A stretch of 64,000 bases of DNA. Source: Davidsoniella eucalypti (lineage: Eukaryota > Ascomycota > Sordariomycetes > Microascales > Ceratocystidaceae). The position numbers and the translations under genes are program-made. How positions within the stretch are numbered: position 1 is the stretch's first letter; each line of letters opens with the position of its first letter. The notes below the pieces were generated by a model, which saw only the letters and a list, made by a program, of their open reading frames with translations, ran no database searches and was not told the DNA's origin. Location of the stretch: NCBI GenBank assembly GCA_004009845.1, contig RMBW01000079.1, positions 1 to 64,000 on the forward strand, in the 5' to 3' direction. Positions 15,001-25,765 of this stretch are shown piece by piece.

Positions 15001-15969
15001 TCTTTGTTTGTCTCTTAATCTCCTGCTGGATACAGCACCTTTGTGTGACCTGTCAGATGACTTCTTGATAGCGTCTATGCTGTCGTGGGTGGGCAGTTCG
15101 ATATCAAGAACAAGAAGCGGTTTGCTGCCCGTGAAATGCACTAGACCGGTAACATCACGTCAAGCTACATGCGGTTCTTATACATGTAGATATCATGATC
15201 AATCACGATCAATGTTGCAACGCTTGGTGGTGTCTATGATCATATACGGTACGTCCCTCTTCCACACGCCACAACTTGGCCCCCGAGCAGAATCTTATTC
15301 TGGGCTCGGTGGCTTTGACCGCGGCACTTTGAGTACAGCGGGTGGCCAATAGTTTGATTCCAGAGCCTATTTAAGGCCATGTCTCGCCACGAATCACTGG
15401 ATACGGTATCCTGTCTTAAGATGGAAGAAGACCAAAGCGATGGGGGGGGGGGCCGTAGCGGAAGAAAGCCATCTGTTGTGTAGTATCGTCGGCCTCGATC
15501 GATCTGGACTCAAAGCACAGCATTAGCCGAGAGGTGCGTCTGGCGCTGTTTCAATGCGGCAAGATGCTAGTATAGCAATAGTGTAGTGCTGTAACAACCA
15601 TTTGTTTGAATGTCATGCCGCCGTCATGCATGGATATATGGATAGGAAAGGCGCGGTTTAGATAGTCTCTGTCAATATCGACCAAGTACGTATAAATATG
15701 GCTAGCTTGGCATTTAAAGATAAGCCAACGTCACTGGGGGCGAAGTACTTTGCATATCTCACGTATATTGATTGATATATTTGGGGGGGCCATGGAAATC
15801 TACAGCCCTAGACAAGACGATGAAAAGCCAATGTTTTGTTTTTTTTACGCGGGAGGAAGAAGCGCCCCCAAAAAACGATAAGCCAAGAAACTAAAAGAAA
15901 CAGAGTAAGAAAATAAGGCTTTGAGGCCGCAAGAATCGGTCCCGTCTGGCTCCTAGGGAAAAAAAAGAA

Positions 15970-15988
15970 CCCCCCCCCCCCCCCCCCC
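15970..15988. repeat. Poly-C homopolymer, 19 C
   Basis: An uninterrupted run of 19 C, flanked by an A-rich stretch on the left and an alternating AT tract on the right. On the minus strand this is a G19 run able to form a G-quadruplex. The exact length may be affected by sequencing error. Confidence 0.85.
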
Positions 15989-18900
15989 AAATATATATAT
16001 ACATATTTTTTTGCTACAAGCGTTCAAGCAAGGAACTTCTTCTAGTCTGTCCACCGGTAAACGCACTGGAAATAGCCTACTTCAACGCCAGTACATATAT
16101 ACATCTGTATACCCAGATTACAATGATCTACCGCTGTAATTCAAGCTAGGCGGCTGGTCCGTGAGCAGCAAGGGTTCTTTCGTAAAGACAAAACAAGAAA
16201 AAAAACAAAAAGGAAGAAATCAGGCTACGCATTGGATCCGGCCTTGCCTTGATTAGGGTCAGATCTTCAGCTAGTCTAGTACAAGCAGAGCATAAAGCAG
16301 TGTGTATTCAGGTACAGCTTTGATACTAAGGTAGTTGTTAGTTAGCTGGTGGTTGTATATCGAATAGCAATAGCAATAATAGCGTGGCGGGCTTCTCCGT
16401 GCACGCCTATCGACTTCTGTATCCAATCTATAGCCAAGACTGTGGAAAGTTAGCACGTTGATGGCTAGAAAGAAAAAAAAGGAAAAAAAAATACGGCCCA
16501 AGGCGAGTTTTCTTGCCTTTCCCTGCTCAGTGGCTTTCTCGTTTCCTTCTTTGGGTTCCCCTTCATCTCGCCTGGTAAGGGTTGAGCTCGTGCTCTTTGA
16601 TACGACGAACCATTTTCGTGACGGCCAGTCCTTTAGTTGGCCATTTCTGATATAGTTCCAATGGCCTAATGTTGTCAGATCGAACTTGATAGACTGGCTT
16701 TGCTTCCTATGTATATAGTTGGGATCACATTTCATGCTCTTCTCGTATAACAAGTCCCTCTGGCTATAGTCGATATATCACGGACAAGCTCCGGATCCAG
16801 CCTATCGGCAACTAACTAGCTACATGCAGCTCGAGGGAGATCAGTATTAGTTTGCTCCGTAGCATCTAAGATATTGATTCGCCTTTTTTTATTGTTGTAT
16901 ATCTATCTACCTGTATTCTACCATCCCTTCCCTGGAGATTACACGTGCAACATAGAAAAGAAAAACAAAAGCCAAGTACCGTACCGGCAACATGCTGCTG
17001 CGGTAGATGAAATGAGACCCAGGCTTGCTGCGTGAAGATGCCACTGCTGTGTGGAGAGTCCAGGCTGGCTCCGGAGCCCTGATACAGCGGATTGTTGAAG
17101 ACTGGGTATGTAAGATGGCTCTTGCGGATCTTGGGTCACGAGCCAGGAACTGATTTCTCTCTCTGGACTCAAGGACCAAGAAGAAAACAAAAACTCTGAT
17201 TGTCCTTGCTAACCAGAACCCCAACTCGACAGTGCTATATATCTGTGGACATACATCTGTTATCTACTCATCAACAACCAGAACACAGCACCAGAACCCT
17301 AACTCGACAGTGCTATGCTATACCGGCTACACCAGGCCCTGTCTTCCGGACGGGTTTCCAGGTTGGAGTAGGAGTTAGCGTCTCCCAGCTAGGGATGCCC
17401 TGTCGTTGGTTTTGGCCTAGTGCCAGATTGCTGTCCATTGTATTGGAACAACTGATTATCAGTACTAGTCAGTTGTAAGCACTAGAAACAGTAAAGGCAC
17501 GGAAGTGACAGAAGGACAGCAGAACAAAAAACGGAGCAGATAAATCCAAATCACGAATCCTTCTTGCCCCGAGAAAACACCGCAGTAAACCGTCGTGACC
17601 ATAGTATGTGGCATCACTCTTTGAATATGCTCAGCCTGCAAATAAACCGTAAGCAAAAAAAGACGGCGAGGTAAATATTGTATGTGCCATATTGATGCTT
17701 GAATAGTTGCAATTACATACATATAGTCATCTTCGGAATACCACCGGCAGGGCTGGTAATACGAATATATAAATAAAAACAATAAAGAATAAGCGTGTGA
17801 AAAGGGTTGGCAGACTTGGATATTAAAGCCAAAACCAGAAGATGGGGCAGACAGAAAAACAAACAAAACGGGGAAACGAGGATGGGAAAGAAAAAGAAAG
17901 AAAAAGAAAAAAAGCAACTATCAAACACAATCCGGATATGATCAACCTGAAGCATCCGCGGCTTCATAGGGTAGCAGTGGAATTGGAATAGTAATAGTAA
18001 TAGTGTAATAGTGGCAAATAAGAGAACATCAAAAAGAAAATCACGTATGTCTCGCTAGGAACGCAGAGAATAATACCGCAGAGGCCATGGGTCTCTGTTC
18101 CCTCTTAGTCAGCCTAGATTCATGTATATTCCTCGATCTCTTCTTCGTTTATTACGGCCACGAAGAATCCAATATTCAGTGTGTCTACTACTAAGTTTGT
18201 ACATATCTGATTGCCTCCTGGTTGAAGAGAAGGGGAGAGGATCTTGGCCTTGCAAAATCTAGACAAGGGAAGGCCTGGTCGACTTTGGCCATTGTTCAAG
18301 TTTGTATTTCTTTCTCTGCTTTCCTAGAACCCGCCAAGATGAGAAACTCGACTTTTCAAGCGGTCTCAATAGCTGCAAATCCACATAGTCATTTATCGGC
18401 GTAGTTGAAAGTTCTGTTCAACGGAACGTCTTCGTTCCTTTCCTAGAGGCCGGCCCCCCTTTTTTTTTTCCTTCTTCTTTTCTTCATGTAGGGTTTGAAG
18501 GTCTTTGGAACATGATCGGCGGTGTTTTTATCATTCATTATTGTGAAAGAGGTGAAAAGAGTAGCATCGTGTCTGAAGCTCTCTTCTCTTGACGTGAAGG
18601 GGAGGGCACTTGTCACTGCTGTATGCCGAGTCCCGGATAGACAAAAGACCAAGCCACGATCGTACGGAGAGTAGACTGTAGACTGTAGACTGTAGCCAGA
18701 AAGACACCAAGACTCAAAGTGCTAGTCTTCACCTCTACCACATCGCCGATGATACAGAGTCTGTGTTGTTTTCTTTGGTCAGATTCTCGCCTGCGCCTGC
18801 CTCTCGGCCTGATCCATGTGGATTTGTGCCTTTCTACTCCCCTATTCACAGTCTACGACGTTGTCTGTGTACGTTTTGTTCATATGTCAAATGCGAATAG

Positions 18901-19472
18901 CAAGGACCCCCTCCACACCATCATGTATAACAGGGGAGGGGGGGGGTCCTGGAGGCAGACCTTGGTTGCCTTTCCACACTCGTGCACCGACTTGATCTTC
19001 CGGAGCTCTTTTATCTGCGATTTTATCCTTGGACAGTGAATCAATACCACAGTGCCGTTTTATAATATTACATGGGGGGGGGGGCAAGGACAAAAAGAGC
19101 AGGAAAAATTGGCCTGGTCACTACCGCCAACTTATGCAGGCCCGTCCACCACATTCGCTTTCAACAGTTGGCTCGTTTTCTGGCTTTCCTCATAAAGAGT
19201 CTGCGTCCGGCACGTTGGTTTCTGCTTTTGTTTCTCTCGATCTCCAAACCACTTCTCTATATCCATTCACATCCGCGGGATACACAGCAAAGCTTCGAGA
19301 GAGCCGCGCGTGAGACAAGAAGAAGCCACGCCTTTTGCTATTAATTGTCTTATTTTCCTTTCTTCTTCGTTCGTCCATCGTCTTGCCCGTAGCAAGAAGC
19401 TGGCTAGCCCTTTCGACCCTTTGTCTAATCTGAGATATCAAACATCTACACATCTACACACAAAGACCAGCC

Positions 19473-20936
19473 ATGGACACGTTCAACAGCCTGGCCGGGC
19501 GGGCAATCTCTACTCTTGTCGAGAGAGGCGCCATGATGCCCGTCAAGTTCATCAAGATCGAGACCAAGCCGCTGGTCCGCGCGCACCTGATCATCAACTG
19601 CGTGCTCGCCTTCCTGACCATCATCGTCGTCCTGTTCCGCGTCTACGGCCGCTTCCAGGGCGGCGTCTCCAACTTTGGCCTGGACGACACCTTTATCTGC
19701 ATGGCTCTGCCTCTGGCGCTTGGCATGCTGGTCATCCAGGGATTCGTAAGTAGCAGCCCGCCCCGCCCTAGCCGTGGCATCGACCGTTGACTAACCTGTT
19801 CTATAGTGTATGTGTGATACTCCGGCAGCCGCCTCAGGCTTATACGCACGCCTCGGCGACCTTGAACTAACACACGTGCTTCTGTAGACACATCGCTGGG
19901 TGTTGGCTACCCCCTCTCCGTTACGCTTGAGAACCTGCCGTTGATTCTTCGAGTAAGTTGCCCGTCCGTCTCGTGCACCACTCTGCCTCTTGTGTCACTT
20001 CCCTGTGTCACTTCTCCGTGTCACCAGAATGTCTGGCCACAAACGCCACTCCCCAACGTCGTCTCCCAAGCCCTCTTCTGCTCGCTAACCAAACTGCCCT
20101 CGCAGCTCCTGATTGCCTACGAGCTGATCTTCGCCGTCAGCACGCTGTGCATCAAGCTGTCGGCCCTGTTCTTCTACATGCGTGTCTTTGTCAACCGCGG
20201 TCTCCAGCTGGCCACCAAGGGCGTCATGGTCTTCGTGCTCCTGTGGTCCGTTGCCAACGTGCTGCAGGTGTTCCTGATCTGCCACCCCTTCAGAGCCACG
20301 TACGACCCGTACACCACCGGCACCTGCGGCAGCCAGAAGGCCTCGTTCATTGCCATTGGCTCCTTCAACGCCATCACCGACATCATGATCCTGATGCTGC
20401 CCATCCACACGGTGTGGGCTCTCAAGGCCCGCATGGGCATGAAGCTGGCGCTGACCGGCGTCTTCATGATCGGTTTCCTGACCACCATCGTCTCCATCTG
20501 CCGCATCTACTCGCTGACCACGCTGGATCTGACCACCAACCTGACCGGCACCATGATCTACGCCTCCTTCCTGTCCTCCACCGAGCCGCTGCTGGGCATC
20601 CTCTGCATCTCTCTTCCCATGCTGCGTCCCACCACGCACTTCAAGTGCCTGGGCATGCGCACCACCGACGACTCCAACAAGAAGGAGTACGACCCCAGCA
20701 ACCTCAAGACCTTTGGTTCTTCCGGCAAGCCCAAGCGCCTCAACGACGATACCTTTGCCATGGAGACCATCTACGCCGAGAACATGCAGGTCGGCTACAC
20801 GGTCGAGACCACCCGCGCCGAGTCCCGCAACTCGCAGGGCACGCACGGCTCCGAGACCGAGCTCACCTCGGCCAAGGAGCAGGACGAGGACCACAACATC
20901 ACTGTGCAGCGCAAGTGGGTTGTTTCCCACGTGTAA
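19473..20936 (+). CDS. Pth11-like seven-transmembrane (fungal rhodopsin-fold) membrane protein
   Basis: Predicted integral plasma-membrane protein of the fungal rhodopsin-domain/Pth11-like group; some members are G-protein-coupled receptors, but the ligand here is unknown. The start ATG sits in GCCATGG. Exons: 19473-19745, a micro-exon at 19807 (or 19807-19813), 19888-19952, and 20106-20936, giving about 389 residues. Seen: a polar N-terminus, first helix at about residues 37-58, the family's Asp-Asp pair (residues 71-72) before helix 2, an LSALFFYMRVF stretch typical of the third helix end, a Cys-Pro/Gly-Thr-Cys loop, further helices, and a charged 110-residue cytosolic tail rich in Ser/Thr/Glu. 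There is no CFEM domain at the N-terminus. Third positions in the last exon are strongly C/G, unlike the flanks, which supports expression. The micro-exon between two textbook introns is unusual; using a weaker donor at 19750 would avoid it. Family is sure; the second exon is not. Confidence 0.88.
20106..20936 (+). other. GC3-rich terminal exon with long shadow frames
   Basis: This exon is so biased to C or G in third positions that other frames stay open: one of about 350 codons on the same strand and one of about 290 on the opposite strand. Their products are Arg/His/Pro-rich low-complexity sequence with no domain. They are by-products of codon bias, not overlapping genes. Confidence 0.85.
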
Positions 20937-23900
20937 GCCGCGCCTGCTGTATTGCTTGCAGGACACTGCTCATCTGCTTGCTCCAGGGCCGTCTACCTGC
21001 TATCTGCCGGGCTGCGGCCGGCTAGTCTGATAGAGACGCCTGTCCCCCCCCCCTTTTTCACTTCTCTTCTCCTCCACGTTAATTATTATATCTTATACTT
21101 TTACCCCCTTGGTTCGGCTTTCTTCGTTATCACCCCGTTGTTATCTTTTCTTCGCGCTTTGCTATATACCTGTGCTACCCACAATGGCCACGCTGTATTT
21201 CCATACAAAAGTCACATATTACACACTCTACTTCTTCTCGAGCCCCTGGTGACCCTCTTGACATACCCGTGACGATGTATCGGTGGCAGCCTTCTTTGGA
21301 CAATATCTGGGCCGCCTGATCTTATACACTTGATCCTGTATATCTTGCCCGTAAATAGTTAGCTTGGTTGCAGGGAAACCCGTGTGTTTTGTACGCTCTG
21401 CGTTTTCGTCTTGCTTCACATGCCATGAATAATGATGCTCTCTTTTTGACTGACAGTTAAGCGTGCTTCATCGATTCGGCGTCTCTTTTTTCTTTTCTTC
21501 TTCTTCCGTTCGTTTACGGGCTTTACTTTTTGATGTTTGATATCTATCTTGGATTTCTGTCGTGCCATGTTTTATGGCCTGCCTTGCCCTATATCGGGCT
21601 GGTTTTTCTCTTTTTGGTCGGAATGCTGCATTGCTTATACTTCTTTTTCTATTCTTTCGTTTGATACTCTACCAGTTCCGTTAACAAAACCGTCTTGCAT
21701 TCTCCCAAACCGTCTTGTCCTATTCTGATTTATTGCTGTGACTACTTTGCTCCGACATTGCCGTATCAAATCATACGTTGTTGGTGTCATGACTGTGATT
21801 TGTGCTCTTTTATTGCTTCAAACCCCCCATCCTATATCAAGGCTTTCACTATAGGCTGTCCTTTGACCCTCTGTAGCACCCTGGGAACCCCGTGCAGTGT
21901 CATTGTATGGTGGATTTCCTACTCTTCTGTCTCCGTGCTGGGTTGCATTTGGTCTAGGTGTGGGTGGGCTTTGGCTTAGCCTAGTGTGCATAATAGCGAA
22001 CAATGAACGCAGTGACAGCACAATTCTATACCAATGATATCGAGGCAATTAATGTCTGCCGTCTTTCTAGGTCTGCAAGATCCTTTCTCTCGTCTTATCA
22101 AATACGTGTCAACAGGAATAAAAATGTGTCTGGAGATCTCCGCGTAGTATTGAGCAACATAAGAACCTGCCCGCCATGCCCGACTTACCATATACAAGTC
22201 GGTCAAGCTGCCTCTATTTTTCTCTATTTTTTTGTCAGCATCCCGTCAATCTTTGGTGGTAGCGTTAGGGTCGTGGTGACCTGGAACCTGCTACAGCCAA
22301 CTGTACCTTGGTTCTGTATATCGAGGGATCGTAATCGGCTAACCATGGTCTGCCTGTAACCTTGCCCAGCCAATCCTCGTCTTATTCATCTTGTTTACAG
22401 TGTTTTGTATCTTGTCTTGCTTTACAGAATCTAGGCCTTGTACGTCTCTCTGAACATGGGCAAACGAAAAAAAAGAAAAGAAAAAAAAAGAAAAAAAAAC
22501 CTCCGTCCACTCCGCTCTCCTATATGCACAACCGCAAATCAGGCCCTTGGCCTTGAGTTGGCACCGCTATGATGTGGTTCTCTGTTTGTCTTGGCCCCAT
22601 AGCCTACCTACTTACAATGTACTTCCCGCCTGACAAGCGTCCTCACTATCCATGTTTTATATCTGGTTTGTCTGCCCACAGACTTTCCCACATGTAGACT
22701 CTATTGTTTTATCTTGGACTGTTTTCAAGCCTCTAGTCGTAATGCATAACATACCTGAGTTAGTTATGCACTACCATTCTCCAAGATATCCGATTTCCTA
22801 CTCTGGATATCGGTGAACCAAACCACGTGTCATACGGTAATCGTAGGGAACTTGGATTTCTAGACTAGTAGAGAACAATATGCCGCAAGTGTATGTATAT
22901 TTTGGCCCCCATTCACACGCAGCTATATATACAATACTGTAGCTCGGAGCATTTCCTTGTTTTTATCTCCGGGTAGTCAGCCATCACTAAGTAACGCCCG
23001 GGGACAAACTAAATAGAGTGAAGCTGTCATGTTGCGTAGAAATACAAGGAAACAACAAAAACATGGAAAAGCAGAGGTCCTAGCGAGTAGCATTGCAGTA
23101 TAGCAGAAAAGATAACGATGACTTCTTCAAAATACTGCCCTGTCCCGTTGATGGCACTCAATGGCCTGATCTGGTTTCTCACTAGGCACAAAGACCTTTA
23201 GTTGTTCTCTCCTTGTTTTCTTTGGTCTCGTAAGCTTGAACTTTCTCTTCTTTTACTTCTGAGTTTCTGTTCTGCAAAGTCGACTGGAACGAGATATTTC
23301 TTCCAATCTTGAGAGCCAAGCTGGGTCTTGGCTTGGCTGACCCTGACACAAAATGCCTCCCATCTCCCCAAGGAGACTTCATACTGCGAATACCTCCAAA
23401 GCTGAGTATTACTAGAAAAGGAAAGTGACAACGGCTTGTATCACAGCCAGATACAAGACGCTGTCAGAGGAAAAGAGAGCGCCTCCGTATTCAGGGCAGC
23501 TGAAACCGTGACATACAAATATCTGTTTTTGCTTCTTTCTCGTCTTCTTTCGCCTTTCTTTCATGGAAACTACATAGCCTCTATCATAGTTGCATCCAGA
23601 ACTACAGTGTGACGGTACCTGCGATGGGAGGCCCGAACTCGCCTGGCAGCGTGAATAAGTACATATTGTTTGCATGTGCTAGAGTGATGAAGCCTAGGCT
23701 ATAGCTTATAGAGCTTACAGTGCTCAAGTCCGTTTGCTTATATGTGTGCAGCTGTAAATAAATATGAACATGGCTTCTTTTGTTTACTTGAGGCTACAGG
23801 TCTTGGATGTGCCTTCTATCTTTATTGCCTGGTGTTTGCCTACATAAAAATGTGCCAAAAGCAACGCTTGGATAATACGCACGTAGGCGTTTTTCATAAC

Positions 23901-25765
23901 ACAACAAACAAAAAACACAAACATCTCATTGATAGAATGCTATGCGGCTCTAATTACTTGTCTACTAGCCCATTTTCACGCCTTTGACTAGCCTCAGTAG
24001 TCTGTAAACATTCAATCTGGCGATGTAAGTGGTCGTCAAACGGAGATACTAGGGTTATACATACCCTATTCTTGAACAACGGTTCCGTATCTCAACTATA
24101 GCCAAACTTGGGTAAAGTAAACGCTGTGTTTAGTTAGCAGACATAAGAACTTGGCTACATGGCAAGTTGTTATAATGCTGCCTGGTTCTGGAAACGATTG
24201 TCTATAGAGGCATAAATCGAAGGGCTCTTGAACAAAAGAAGAGGAACAAGCGGGCTGTCAAGACAAGCGTTTTTCCCATTAGACCTCTCTAGCTTTTTAG
24301 GGCAGTGATCGACACGAATATAGACTGTTAGGACAGTTCTTGTAGTACAATTGGCTGGTGGACCGGTAGTCTAGGAGATATCCGTATGCCGCAATGAGAC
24401 TCAAAAGTAGAGCCGGCACAGGTGACAGACAGGAGGATATAACAGCCCTGTATTGAAAGCAGGAGAAAAGTCTCCGAACTACAGAGGTATAAGCTGCCGT
24501 TGACTGCCATTGTGGCCCGTAATATCTCGGCAATTTGGTGGCAACGATAGAGTCTCTATCTATCTCCTGCCACTTGCATTGGCTGTATGTTGTGATGCCA
24601 GATTTAGATACAAGTCGTGGCAAGCCAAAAGCGGCACCTAGCCTATACAATTATATTATGTACCTGGATATTGCAGTATATATGCAACGTACCTTGCATA
24701 TGAAAAGACGCGGTGCCGTGAAAACTCCACGAGACAACGTTGTGGTAGGCGGAACTGAGCCGTGACTGCGTTGTTGCTGGACAAAGAGTGAAAGCAGAGA
24801 CTTGGCACATATTTACTAGCAGAAGAGTGGTGAGGTCTGTATCACATCAGTATACCAGGAGGCCAAGATATGTCTGATTCGGGACAGCAGAGACCCTACC
24901 CTTGAACGCCAGGCTGTATCGCCCGGCTAGGCTGTACCACAGCACGACCACAATCTGTACACGAAAAAAGAAACAAGCTTAGTTTAGGGCCACGATTTGG
25001 GTTTCTAAGTGTGACCACGCTAGGCTGGACACCAGCGTTATTTTCAAGCCTTGCTGTACTGCGCCTAGAGCCAAAACATCGGGTCTAGCGCCTCACGGGA
25101 GATGTATTGCGTTTACTCTGTTTACCGGCTGGCTTGTTCTCTCCGTCTTCGTGTTGTGCGAACACGATAATGGAGCCAGTGACACCTCGGGACCTCTGTG
25201 GTATTGGGTCTGGAGCCAAGTAAGTATATATCTCCTTTTCTCAAATCGGGATGTATTCATCGTAGCTGAGACGGGCCAGACCAAGCCAAAAGATAGCCAA
25301 TGTTTACACGCTTTGTTTGTGACAACCAACAGAACAGACGCCTATCCGTGTTCAGAAGCAATACCCGGAGAGGCAATGAGGCGTTGTGCGGATAGAATGG
25401 GCACTTGCATGGCCGGTTTGCAGAGGAGATTGCGAGAGAATACGGATGCCTCGCCCGACCAAGATGAAGCCGCAGTTGGTAAGAATGAGAGAGAGAGAGA
25501 GAGCATCGCTTGGGTTGTCTCTGCTTGTTAAGCACATCTCCGAACGAATCTACACGACTAGATGAGTTGATCTGATATATAAGGACAAGGCTCTCGCCAT
25601 CCAAGACGATCGGGAGAATCATCTCCTCACCACGAACTCATTCTCTGGCTTCGGATTCACTCTCTCACCTCCAGTGACAACACATTCTTTTTTTTTCTTG
25701 CAACTCGGATTCTTACTCTCTTTCACCTTCTTCCATCTCTATCCTTTCTTCATTTCCCTGTGCCG
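20937..25765. other. Intergenic, no gene seen
   Basis: The first few hundred bases are C/T-rich and probably contain the 3' UTR of the receptor-like gene, including a C10 run at 21044-21053. Two small inverted repeats lie close together: TGCATAAC/GTTATGCA (22743-22750 with 22763-22770) and GATATCC/GGATATC (22785-22791 with 22805-22811). No open frame has a recognisable domain. The last 190 bp look like a core promoter and leader for the next gene. Confidence 0.6.
25576..25582 (+). promoter_or_regulatory. Probable TATA box of the WSC-protein gene
   Basis: TATATAA lies 184 bp before the chosen ATG and is followed by a long pyrimidine-rich leader (about 25620-25755, many CT and TTCTT runs). This is the usual arrangement for a strongly expressed fungal gene. 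Assignment is by position and sequence only. Confidence 0.4.

Larger units (their letters stand above)
1..19472. other. 19.5-kb stretch without a convincing gene
   Basis: No segment shows a recognisable domain, fungal codon bias or a credible chain of exons and introns. Open frames are short, overlap on both strands and have random-looking composition rich in Cys, His, Tyr and Arg. What can be seen is AT-alternating microsatellite sequence (ACAGATAT-type motifs near 209-259, 748, 2139 and 9066), an 18-bp minisatellite at 6038-6091, an imperfect 27-bp direct repeat at about 17212-17238 and 17290-17316, and G or C homopolymers at 10885-10894, 15442-15452, 15970-15988, 18938-18946 and 19074-19084. 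A non-coding RNA or a decayed transposon cannot be excluded by eye. Confidence 0.6.

Noticed and set aside
20085..20966. 293-codon frame on the minus strand
   Set aside because: Antisense shadow of the same exon; Gly/Val/His-rich product without any domain.
19958..21025. 355-codon frame on the plus strand overlapping the Pth11-like gene
   Set aside because: It is a shifted frame of the GC3-rich last exon; the product is His/Arg/Ala low-complexity sequence, and it crosses a well-supported intron.
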